Source: Leptoclinus maculatus
Taxonomy: Eukaryota > Chordata > Actinopteri > Perciformes > Stichaeidae
Length of the DNA: 64,000 nt
Direction: 5' to 3'
Assembly (NCBI GenBank): GCA_032191485.1
Contig: JAVDOI010000004.1
Location: 21,022,943 to 21,086,942 of the forward strand
The translations under genes and the position numbers were made by a program. Below the pieces are notes generated by a model that had not been told where the DNA came from, did not search any database, and saw nothing but the letters and a program-made list of their open reading frames with translations. Positions 34,150 to 45,100 of this stretch are shown piece by piece (position 1 is the stretch's first letter; every line of letters begins with the position of its first letter).

Positions 34150-37100
34150 TGTTTGTGTGTGTGTTTGTAGGGAGATCCTCTGTGGAGCTCCAGGCTTCTA
34201 CACTCTGACCCTGAGGCCATCAGAGAAGCTCATTACAGGTTTGTTAAAATCTGCTTCATTAAATCAGAGTCGCTTTTCTTGGGTTTTAATTCATTCATTT
34301 TAATTATGGTGACTTTAATATTTTGGTGTTTTAACTGGTCGGACAGAACAAGACCTTTAATGACATCACTTTGTGTTTCTTCTACTTGTGTCTCAGAAAA
34401 GATGAAAACAATCGTAAATCTGTGAACAAAATCCTAATTTGAATAAAGTGATTCAGCGTATTAACGAGTTGAGTTCTTTTGTTTATTAAAACAACTTTCT
34501 TTAATAAATATAACTCGTCAGTTTCATCAACATAAACAAAGTGATTTTCTTTTGAAATGTTTGGATCAGAAACAATCAGCCGGAATCTAATGTTACAATT
34601 TATATAATACTAATAATATTAGTGTAGATTAATCTTCATCTGACAATGTGTAGAAATACTGTATTTAAACACAATGTGAATAATAAGTAGTCAACTATCT
34701 TTTTAAATAGTTTAATATCCAGACTTTAGTATAAATCAGTTAGTAAATGAGTTATTATGATTTAAGTTATACAAATCTAAGAATGTAGGATAGACATATT
34801 GTATACTAGATTGTATACTTGTGTCATGGCTGAATAAAATATTCCGACTACTTCTACTTGTACTACAACCTCGGATCAAACGGATCCTGGTCCCTGTGAT
34901 CTGTGGCGCCCCCTAAGGGTTGGAAAATGTGATGTCACTGATTCTCTAATATTACTAATTGGCAGATGAATCAATAATGATAATAATCGTTACAAACATG
35001 GAGTCTTATACGGTGGTATTTAAACCACAGTGACGTATATCGACAGGTTTCTCCTCGCCGGTGCTGACGTAGTCACCACGGCCACGTACCAGGCCAGTAT
35101 CCCAGGTTTCATCAGACATCTGGAAGTGAGCGCTGAAGGCTCCAGAGAGCTTCTGATGTCTGGAGTCCAACTGGCCAAAGACAGCGTGGACCGGTTCGTC
35201 TGTGACGCTCGTCCATCAGGTACAGAACGAAACGAAACGTGCTCTATATGAGCTGTGAGACACTGAGAGTGTGACGTCATGTTTCTGTATTGGTGACGTC
35301 ATGTCTCTGTGTTGGTGACGTCATGTCTCTGTGTTTGTGACATCATGTCTCTGTGTCGGTGACGTCATGTCTCTGTGACGTCATGTCTATGTGTCTGTGA
35401 CGTCATGTCTCTGTGTTTGTGACGTCATGTTTCTGTGTCTGTGACATCATGTCTCTGTGTCGGTGACGTCATGTTTCTGTATTGGTGACGTCATGTCTCT
35501 GTGTTGGTGACGTCATGTCTCTGTGTTTGTGACATCATGTCTCTGTGTCGGTGACGTCATGTCTCTGTGACGTCATGTCTATGTGTCTGTGACGTCATGT
35601 CTCTGTGTTTGTGACGTCATGTTTCTGTGTCTGTGACATCATGTCTCTGTGTCGGTGACGTCATGTCTCTGTGACGTCATGTCTATGTGTCTGTGACGTC
35701 ATGTCTCTGTGTTTGTGATGTCATGTTTCTGTGTCTGTGACGTCATGTCTATGTGTTTGTGACGTCTGTGTTTGTGACGTCATGTCTGTGTTTTGGTGAC
35801 GTCATGTCTATGTGTCTGTGACGTCATGTCTATGTGTCTGTGACGTCATGTCTATGTGTCTGTGACGTCATGTCTATGTGTCTGTGACGTCATGTCTCTG
35901 TGTTTGTGACGTCATGTCTCTGTTTTGGTGATGTCATGTCTCTGTGTCTGTGACGTCATGTCTCTGTGTTTGTGATGTCATGTCTATGTGTTTTGGTGAC
36001 GTCATGTCTATGTGTTTTGGTGACATCATGTCTATGAGTTTTGGTGACGTCATGTCTATGTGTTTTGGTGACGTCGTGTTTGTGACGTCATGTCTCTGTG
36101 TTTTGGTGACATCATGTCTATGAGTTTTGGTGACGTCATGTCTATGTGTTTTGGTGACGTCGTGTTTGTGACGTCATGTCTCTGTGTTTTGGTGACGTCA
36201 TGTCTCTGTGTCTGTGACGTCATGTGTCTCTGACGTCATGTCTCTGTGTTTGTGATGTCATGTCTCTGTGTCGTCATGTCTGTGTTTGTGACGTCATGTC
36301 TATGTGTTTTGGTGACATCATGTCTATGTGTTTTGGTGACGTCATGTCTTTGTGTTTTTGTGGATTTGTCTCTGGAGGACGGAGACGTCCGTTGGTGGCA
36401 GCCTCCATCGGACCGTACGGAGCATTTCTTCTCGACGGGTCCGAGTACACCGGAGCTTATGCAGAGGAGATGAGTGTTGAAGTGAGTGTCAACAATAGGA
36501 GTATTGATAAGGAACCGAACAGAGAGCAGAGTCGATAAAATCAATAAAACCTTAAAGATACCCATCTCTAGAGACTCGAGGGTTCAGTGATGGTCTTTGG
36601 TCTCTGGTCTCTGTGTCTGTCCCCCTTTAAGGATCTTAAAGTCTGGCATCGGCCTCAGATTGAGGTCCTCGCTGCATCCGGAGCCGATCTTGTTGCTTTT
36701 GAGACGATCCCGAGCATCAAAGAGGCGACGGCTCTGCTGGAGCTGCTCAGAGAGTTCCCCGACTCTAAAGCCTGGCTGTCCTTCTCCTGTAAGGTAATAC
36801 AGACCATGAACCGGTGTGGACTAGTTTGTTCTCTGTAGTCCGGTGTTTCTCTAAAATAAATCAACGTTCTGTCCACAAACATACCGTCAGGACGGGAGAT
36901 GTGTATCAGACGGCAGCCCGTTCACCGACGCCGTGCGGCTCGCTAACAGATCCACTCAGCTGGTCGCTGTCGGAGTCAACTGTTGCTCACCGGCGCTGGT
37001 GGAGCCGCTGCTGGACTCTGCCGGGTCCCTGCTGAGCCCGGATCTGAGCTGGGTGGTTTACCCCAACAGTGGAGAGGACTGGGTCTCTGAGCAGGGGTGA

Positions 37101-39519
37101 GTTTCAATACTGACGACACAGATTCAACTGCAAAGAATATCACAGAAAACCATCAAAGGGCCGGTTATATAGACTTTAGGAAATTATATTAAGGTTTAAC
37201 TACAGCTAAGAAGACTATGAAACACTCTGAGCCTCCATATTAAAGAATGATGGACTCATTTTAGGGTTAGGGTTATTATTACTGTCATAGAAAGATCACT
37301 TATTAATGAAGTAAAGACCACATACTGTATGTAAGAAGTGGACGTAGTCGTTGTGAAGTCTTTCATTGGTTTGTGGACGTTTTCAAGCTTTGAGTTTGGC
37401 ATTTTGTCCGTCACCTTTTTTTTTGCAACCAGTGAACAGGAAGTGACCATATTTGGACTGAGGAGGAGTGACATATACGGCTCTGGCAGGCGGCAACCTC
37501 CGGTTCTTTAAAGTTCTTCAAAGCTTCATGCGTTAAAGCTGCATTCTCTCTAGTGTCCACCAGGGGGCGACTCCTCTGGTTCTATAGAAGTCTATGAGAA
37601 AATTACTCTACTTCTCTCTTGATTTATTACCTCAGTAAACATTGTAAACATGAGTTTATGGTCTCAATCTCTAGTTTCAAGTCTTCTTCAATACAGCATG
37701 ATGTTCATTTAGTAAACATTTAGTAAATTATGGTCCATTTCGAGTAAAACAGACCATAAAGCAGGGTATGCTTTAGGCTAGGGCTACACAGTGATTGACA
37801 GGTCTCTACCAGAGACGTATACGGCGTCTCTACGTCACTCCTCCTCAGTCCAGATATGGTCACTTCCTGTTCACTGGTTGTTAAAAAACAACAAGATGGC
37901 GACGGTGAAATCGCCAAACTCAAGGCTTCAAAACCTCCACAAACCAGAGAGAGACGTCACCATGACTACGTCCACTTCTTATAAACAGTCTGTCAATCAC
38001 AAGGTTTTACCTCTCAGAACACGAGTACTGAGCTGAATACTCACCAACGTTTTTGGCACTTTTTTACTTTGTATTTGCTCCTTTTTACTCCACCACAAGT
38101 ATTTAACTCAGTCATCGGTTACTTTGCAGATTAAGAACAAAACATATGATCAGTTTGTATGAATAATTTTTACAGCCCACAGTATATAAGTAATAAAACA
38201 ATGCATTAATAACAATGATACAATAATAAAACAGTACATAACTTTTACCTTTCATACTGTAAATACACTTTACTCATTATACTTTTTGTGCTTTTCTTCA
38301 TTTTGAATGCAGCACTTTTACTTATAAAGGAGTATTTTTACTTTTACTAAAGGATGTGAGTACTTTGTCCACCACTGTTGACCGTTTTGTGTTGTCTTTT
38401 ACTAATAAAGGTGGTTAACGTCTGAGAAAACTGCAGCATCAATACTTGAACTAAGTCCCACATGGATGAAGCAAGGTGCTGATTTAATCGGTAAGAAGGA
38501 CCGTTTTCTCTCCACTTTAACCCTCGGGCATCACTATTTTAATTCTTTGATCATGTTGTCTGTGTTAATACATTTGGCATACATTAACGAGAGTGAGGTT
38601 TTTATTTTTATTTTGGACATTAAACTTCAGCTCCTATAAGAAGTTTATAATAAACTGTGTAGCCAAAATACACTCAGACCCTTAAAGACAAAAATGTCCC
38701 ATTAAAACCACAATGTTTGATCCCTTAACAGCATAAAATCAATTATTCTATTCTATCAGACTTTAAATCGAATTTAATTCAATTCAATTCATTTCATATA
38801 GCCCAAAATCCCAATCACTGCTGTATTATAGAGATAATACATGTTATTCTCCTGGTGTCCACTAGGGGCATCACTACTGTATTATAGAGATAATACATGT
38901 TATTCTCCTGGTGTCCACTAGAGGCATCACTACTGTATTATAGAGATAATACATGTTATTCTCCTGGTGTCCACTAGAGGCATCACTACTGTATTATAGA
39001 GATAATACATGTTGTTCTCCTGGTGTCCACTAGGGGCATCACTGCTGTATTATAGAGATAATACATGTTATTCTCCTGGTGTCCACTAGGGGCATCACTA
39101 CTGTATTATCGAGATAATACATGTTAAGCATTTAGCATAGAGTTTAGTTGATGTTTGTTCAATATTAACTCAGTGAAAGTGGACCATAATATTACAATTT
39201 AGTATTTTTTAACAGTTTTGACACCACAAAAAATAAAAATGAAACAAAATCAATGTTGTTGATAATCATTGACATGTCCCATAATCCCAATAATATTTAG
39301 TATTCAGAAAAGAATTCACTTTAATTTAGTTAAAGTTGAAAATAATTCAGGACAATAAAGTAACTTCATTTAAGGTTTGAGTTCTGTCCCGTTCTCCTGT
39401 ATTTCCTGTCTCTGGTTGTTCGTTCTTTAGGAGGTTGCTGCCGCATCGCTCCGGCTCACATAGCAGAGTTACGACGACGGTTAAAAACAAGCTGCACGTC
39501 TTCAGCCTCTGCAGTTTGA
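33096..39519 (+). CDS. homocysteine S-methyltransferase-like protein (MmuM/Mht1 type)
   Basis: A Zn-dependent methyltransferase of the Pfam S-methyl_trans family, which in yeast and plants moves a methyl group from S-methylmethionine or S-adenosylmethionine to homocysteine. Eight exons: 33096-33191, 34171-34238, 35047-35219, 36378-36481, 36632-36793, 36891-37096, 38411-38490, 39431-39519. They join in frame to 325 aa, the usual length. Seen: N-terminal VLDGGLATELEARG; FLLAGADVVTTATYQAS; AASIGPYGAFLLDGSEYTG; FETIPSIKEA; and the Zn ligands Cys232 (GVNCC) and Cys299-Cys300 (GGCCR). The yeast/plant donor is assumed, not shown. The exon 4 acceptor (CTGGAG) lies at the edge of a minisatellite, so that border is the least certain. 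Distinct from BHMT and MTR by length and single domain. Symbol left empty because fish entries carry provisional names. Confidence 0.92.
33188..33500 (+). repeat. 40-bp tandem array that copies the exon 1 splice donor
   Basis: Seven further copies of a unit with AAGTTACAGGTAAACACACG + AGCCACTGCATTAAGTTAAG follow the true exon 1 end. Each repeats the last exon bases and the donor (TTACAG/GTAAAC). Confidence 0.95.
33605..33710. repeat. dispersed repeat, inverted copy of 26660-26765
   Basis: Contains GAGCCCAGTTGGCTTTCTGCCTCTTCCTGC, with GTAATATT and TGATATTATTTAT on either side. It matches the 26.7-kb fragment in reverse. Confidence 0.75.
33975..34169. repeat. GT microsatellite ending at the exon 2 acceptor
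   Basis: (GT)n with CTGT/TTGT interruptions runs to within a few bases of the exon 2 acceptor (GTTTGTAG, 34163-34170). It replaces the usual pyrimidine tract by GT repeats. Confidence 0.95.
35265..36352 (+). repeat. CRE-bearing minisatellite in intron 3
   Basis: About 1.1 kb of GTGACGTCATGTCTCTGTGT + TTG units (roughly 18-25 bp). By hand count about 35 units have a perfect TGACGTCA; others read TGACATCA or TGATGTCA. Larger blocks are duplicated (35281-35455 and 35465-35640 follow the same order of variants). The array stops some 25 bp before exon 4. Confidence 0.95.
37320..37992. mobile_element. MITE with ~140-bp terminal inverted repeats
   Basis: Left end TAAGAAGTGGACGTAGTC (37332) pairs with right end GACTACGTCCACTTCTTATA (37964-37983). 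Homology in the arms runs through TGAGTTTGGC and AACCAGTGAACAGGAAGTGACC. Middle shared with 10130-10508. No coding sequence. Lies in intron 6 of the methyltransferase-like gene. Confidence 0.85.
38520..39130 (+). mobile_element. dispersed repeat with internal 56-bp minisatellite
   Basis: 38815-39128 holds about 5.4 copies of a 56-bp unit with TATTATAGAGATAATACATG and TCCTGGTGTCCACTAGRGGC. The preceding ~290 bp (TTTAACCCTC... to ...ATTCTATTCTATC) also occurs, reversed, at 61855-62045. Both parts travel together, so the minisatellite belongs to a mobile unit. In intron 7. Confidence 0.8.
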
Positions 39520-39529
39520 CTGGAAGGAA

Positions 39530-39535
39530 AATAAA
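39530..39535 (+). other. methyltransferase-like gene polyadenylation signal
   Basis: AATAAA 11 bp after the stop. More AATAAA strings follow near 39609 and 39676, so the 3' UTR may be longer. Confidence 0.45.
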
Positions 39536-39539
39536 ACGA

Positions 39540-41580
39540 TGATTGTTGAGAAGAAAGACGCCTGATCCAGGAGTTTATAAAAAATCTTAATTTATTGTAA
39601 AATAAGTAAATAAATCACGACATCAAATCACACGATGACATCTGTACAAACTGTGTCTGCACCTGAACATGAAAATAAACCATGCATGTCTTCACTTTCT
39701 GAGGTTTCACATTTTTGAATGATTTAGAGGGATTCCACTGTCACTTCTTTAAGAACGGGGATCATGTACGCAGCGGTCTGACTGGAGGTTTCACAAAAAC
39801 GAAAATGTACAAGGAGTTATCGTCTGAAAACAGAATTTACAGCAAATGTTTTGCAGACAGCAGTAGTTGAATAAAATGTGAGTTTAACATGATGTGATAT
39901 TAAGCAAAATTAACAAAATAGCAGGATAAAAATAAAACTAAACAGCGATTCTGGAGTTCAAGACAACACCGACCGTTAAAAGTTAAAGGCTGTGAGGAAT
40001 CTTGACCTTTGACTCTTTCTGACATTTGTATTAAAAGATAACTTAAAACGTTTTATGGCGATTGGACAGACGATCATGTAACTAAGAGCAAATCTTGTGC
40101 TTGGCCACGCCCTTCTTTGGCAACGCCGTCGCCCCCTATTGGTCGACGGCTAAAAACATTGGTGAACTTTGTACAAACTGTCTAGATTTATGGCCGACAT
40201 TGCGGCCTCCAGAAGTGGCGCCCCGTATTGAGCAATTTAAAAATGTCTTTAAACAAATGGTTCAACATCGTCATGAAACCTGTCCTGCCAGTTTTGTGGT
40301 GTTTAAAGTCTGATTTTAGATCTTTAGCATGTGTGGCGCCCCCTAGTGCTCGATTGGAATGAAACTTTCAGGGTATGTTTCAGGTCCTTTTGAGGACAAA
40401 TCCTTCATGATGATTGGTCTAACGCACGGGTATTCAATTAAAGTTCAACGAGGTCCAGTTAGAGAGAATTTCCTCATCAAAGGTCCAGAACAATAATCTC
40501 TAACTTGTTCTATGATTTAGTTCCATATATATTGAAGTAGCCACATTTGAGTGGTTTATGAGACAAATTTTTGTGACGTCTGAACCAAGTTTTAATGTAA
40601 ATCAGAGTTATGACTTTTCAAAGTGCACCTTTTAATTATAGCGCCACCATCAGGCCGATTGGAGTCATATTTCTTGGCCAGCGCAAAACTACGACGTACA
40701 ATCTCACATTTCTGAAGAAAAATAATAATCAGAGGCCGTGAAGTTAATAAAGCTCAATATAACTAATGTTTCCTTGTAAAAAGTTTGAGGCCGTAGTTTG
40801 ATGTGCCGTTAAGGGAAGTGAATATTTTTGTGTTTGCCAAATGTCGTCATGGTTTTTGAGACTTTCTTTTACATAACAAACAAACTTTACCTTGTTTGAA
40901 ACGGAAGCATTAGCAGCTCGAACAGCAACAATCTGTGTGCCTTTAACACGTTTTCTGCTTTAATAAGTTGTTGCTGCTCAGTGATGATTTTCACTTCCTG
41001 TGAAGCTGCTGTTCTTTCTATAGTTTAAACAGTGGTTGTTGTATCGTTCACAGACGCTGTAAAGACAGAAAACATTTCAAAAGTTCTGAAGACAAAGAGG
41101 GACAGGAGGCTGTCCTCCAACCAACACTGACTTTCAACAGAATATTTGATTAAAACCACTAAAAAACTACAATATGACCCCAAAAATGACACCATGTCTT
41201 AAAAAAACACCAAGTAAAAGTCTGGTGATATTCTATATTTTCTGTATTTCTCACTGATGCATCAAATGTGTATTAATCCGACCCGGAAAATAGTCCCCAA
41301 CTAAAACACTATGTACTCCACCGTAGTACTACACCAGCAGCTCAGCTTACAGTTAGAGACAAGCTGGTGAACATAGTTCATTTAGCAGCTAAAGAGACAG
41401 ATATTTGGTGGTGGAGACCAAAAACAGAGCTAAAAGAGAGAATAATGGACTCCTATTCATCAGGTGACACAAAGACTCCTGATGAATCATCAGGTTGATG
41501 TGTAACTAATGGATGTGGAGATAAACATGTGTTTCTGGTGGCCAAAGAAAATGCAGTTATTGGAGTTTTAACAATAAAAC
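39540..41580. other. spacer between convergent methyltransferase-like and bivm genes, with dispersed repeats
   Basis: 40080-40440 (TTGGCCACGCCC... TGGCGCCCCCTAGTG) and 40436-40510 (GTATTCAATTAAAGTTCAACG) look like fish dispersed-repeat fragments, the second like an hAT end. A 72-codon frame at 40095-40313 is a by-product. No gene seen. Confidence 0.45.
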
Positions 41581-41584
41581 TATA

Positions 41585-41590
41585 TTTATT
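41585..41590 (-). other. bivm: candidate bivm polyadenylation signal
   Basis: AATAAA on the minus strand, about 580 bp past the bivm stop. It would give a medium-length 3' UTR. Confidence 0.4.
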
Positions 41591-42168
41591 TAAAGTTTAG
41601 GTCTTCGGTAGAACCAAACGTCAGTGCACGAGACAGTAAACGGGTCCACCATGGGACCTTTGTTCAACACATTTTGAATATCATTCGTCTCTCTGTTGAC
41701 GACCGTACAATGTTTTCTGATATAAAGTCCCATGGTGGACCTGTCGCTATATAGAGACAGACTAAAAGCTTTGTTTTGTAACTCGAGCCTCCGCATGAAC
41801 TACTTTATCACTATACAAACCCTGTAAAGAAAGAAGTGAAGTATTAAATGTATTATAAAGAAACGAAGGTTGAATATTCTGTAAACTATTTGATTCGGCT
41901 GATAAATATTTACTCAAATGTGGATTTTTAACACTTCCGGTTTCTAAAGCTTCTAAAAAACTGATTGTTCTTCTTTGTAAAATCCTCAGACACGTAAATA
42001 GTGTTTTTATCAGTTATGTGATCGAGCGCCAAGTTACAAAAATTCAGAGGTGCACGACCAAACACCGGCTTCACTGTTGCGAGAACAAACGAAGCTCTAC
42101 ACATTGTTGGTCTTTGCCTGGAGTTTGTTGGCAGTAAAAACGTAGAATACCACCAAGACCTTAGTGTC

Positions 42169-45100
42169 TCAGTCTGTGACGTCTTCCTCGAGGTCGCTAT
42201 CGGGGGGGCCCCTCTGTCTGTACTCTGTTGCGTTGGACAGACGTCTCCAGCTGCCGTCTCTCTGACTCGCCGTACTGTGAGAACGTCCCAGGAGGCCCAG
42301 GTGCTTGGACGCCGTCCTCTCCTTGGCTTCCTCGGCGGCGGCGCTCTCGTGGGTGCTCTCCGGGCCCAGGTGGAGCTGATTGTGGTGGTGGAAGTCGTGG
42401 CGCAGGTTCTCCAGGTTCAGAGCCCAGGGGCCGAGCTTCTGCCAGTTGACCCTCTGGAAGGCCATGATGCAGTGCAGGTTCCCCCCCACCTGTGAGCCGG
42501 AGAACGACTTCTGTTAGAGACACGTTAGGACAATCGGCAACAGCGGATCATAAAACTCACTGATCGGATCAGCACGAATTAAACAAAGGAGCGAATCTAA
42601 CTTTTAGATCCCTGATCACTTTTTTTAGCCGCTGATACTAATTATTGATTGTTGATGATCCATATTAACAGACATGTTAGGTTAGTTAGGTAGGTGTGAA
42701 TGTGAGCCTGAATGGTTGTCTGTCTCAGTCCTGCCGGACTCCGGCCCCCACGCAACCCAGAATAGGATAAGAGGTTACAGATAATGGATGGATGGAAAAA
42801 TACTACGAGAATGTGATGCTGACTAGTGGAGCAACGGATCATAGAACTCACGGTTCACATCGGATTAGCACAAAAGAAACAAGGGAGCAAATATAACTTT
42901 TAGATCCATGACCACATTTCAAAACATAAATGACGTCCTGATCACATATTTTACTTAGGTTCTCCTCCAATATTCAGTAAAACATGTGTTTCTAGTCTGA
43001 TCTCTGATAATGTTTCATTGTAAACAACCAATCAGTGTTTAAACCAACTGGAGGAGAGCTAGTAACGTTAGCAGCACCGCTAACGGCTAACCAACGGAGG
43101 GTCACTTCAGTTACATTATGATGCCTTCAGGCTCTGCTCAGTGAACATGAGTACTGGTTGAAGGTACATTATAACGTTATCATGATGTGTTCACATGTCA
43201 TCTGTAAAATGTAGTTTTGGTGATAAACTTGAATAAATCCAGTAGTTTGAAGGAGATGTTTTTTTTTACATTAAACTGTGTCATTAATCTGAGGTTCACA
43301 TGAGTGTAGAACTGTGAGGGGGGTCAGTATGGATCACGGATCCACTACGGTCCTCTACACGACTGATCAGTAACATCTAGAACAACATGCGTAATGAGTC
43401 GGTTGAACCTTCTTGGTCTTGCGGCGCTGGATCCCTCTCTCCGTGTGACGGATGTCCAGGTATTCTGGGTTTTGCGTGTTGAGGTCGGTCACGATGTCGA
43501 GCCATCTGAAAGAAGAGGCTCCATGTTAAAACGGCTCAGATCCAGAACCCGATCCAACAGAACCACTACTTACTTTTTACAGTGGATGGCTGGGTGCTTC
43601 CTGCTGGGCTCACCGATCAGGATCCAGTGCTCCGTTTCATTGGTGGCCAAAGGGCCCCTTTAAAGAAAGAACATTTATTGTTTTTAAAATGCTATATAAG
43701 TTTTTTAAAGAACAGAGTATCGATAGAAGTACTACTACTAAGACCCTAAAGATAAGTCTGTCCCTGAAAGCCACCATAGTTCTCTCCACGAACTAGAGAA
43801 CCTGCCACACATACCACAAACTATGCCACTAAAACCTCCACACTGTCCCTTTTAAGGACCACTAAAAAAGATAAATCAGTCGTGACAATGATGGAGCGGT
43901 GACTCCTACCTGTAGGCCTTAGCAGCTTTGAGGGGCGTGGCCTCGAAGCCCACGGGGCAGAAGTAGTGGTTCTGGCAGTGGTAGATGTAGGCCATGGACT
44001 CGTCCTTCAGACCTTGAGTCAGTTTCATCAACGCGCCTTCAGCTGCAAACATCTGAGAGGTTAAACCACTTCCTGTCTCCTCATGAGACCACGTGGCAGC
44101 TGTTTGGGGTTTTTGTGACGGCGGTCGCTCACCTGTCTCTCCGGCCGTCTTGTGTTTCCCGTGTGGTTTGTACAGAATGTACGAGCAGCCTCGCACGCGG
44201 AAGTTGTCGTTGATTTGTCTGAACCAGCTGAGAGAGAGAGATTCACTGATCACTGAGCTGCAGACGGTGAAGAGGGTGTATTTAAAAAGAAGAAGCTGTG
44301 TTTACCGCATCAGGGTGGCGTTTCCGGTGAAAGGACCGAACTTGATCTCTTCAAAAGGCGGCTGAAACCCCAGAATGTGCAGAGCCTCCTCCTGAGAGAT
44401 GGGGGGCAGACTGAGATACAACACAGTTAGAGTGTGAGGAGTTCTTGTTATGTTCAATCGTGGGTATTTATTCTATACTTTTTACTCCCTAATTTGAAAG
44501 TCTTCCAGGTTCCTCACAAGATGAGAGGTAATTGTCAAATAATCGATTTACTCGTTTTTGTCAAAACAGCTTCAATGACCAAATTAACTATTTGAGGAAT
44601 AAATCTGTGTAATATAATCTGTTTTTATGTTCCATCTTTAATCCTTAATGTTTCAGTGTAAATTGAATACACCAGGCTGAACTCACGTTTATTCCTCTTT
44701 GTTTACCTTTTTGTTTTACGTCTCCATGCTTTTACTGGTAACCCCGTGTTTAACGTCACATTGCTATGAATTGTGGGAAATTCCCTTAGGCGAAGTCTGC
44801 AGAAATGCGGACTGACAGAAAGTGTTCGTAAAGGAATCAAAATGTCTGAGAGCGACTCTCAAACAGACGGACAGAACTAAACCCTCACAGAGGACCAGCT
44901 GCTCACCTCCCTGCACCCAGAGTGCTGTACAGGAAGTTCCAGCAGGAAATCAGAGAAGAGATCCCACATGAAGTCTTGTACTGTGGCCGACTGATGCAGT
45001 ACCTGCAACAGAGAATAAAACACACAATGAACTAGATTACAGGTGGTGAAGCGTTTGTTAACACACCACCTGTCCTACATCAGTGCAAGACACACATACT

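Noticed and set aside
35265..36352. Regular repeats that might suggest a CRISPR array
   Set aside because: Units are back to back with no unique spacers, in a vertebrate intron. The same holds for the arrays at 7.2, 18.4, 28.6 and 38.8 kb.
40095..40313. 72-codon frame with protein-like composition
   Set aside because: It sits in a probable dispersed repeat, matches no known family and has no splice context.
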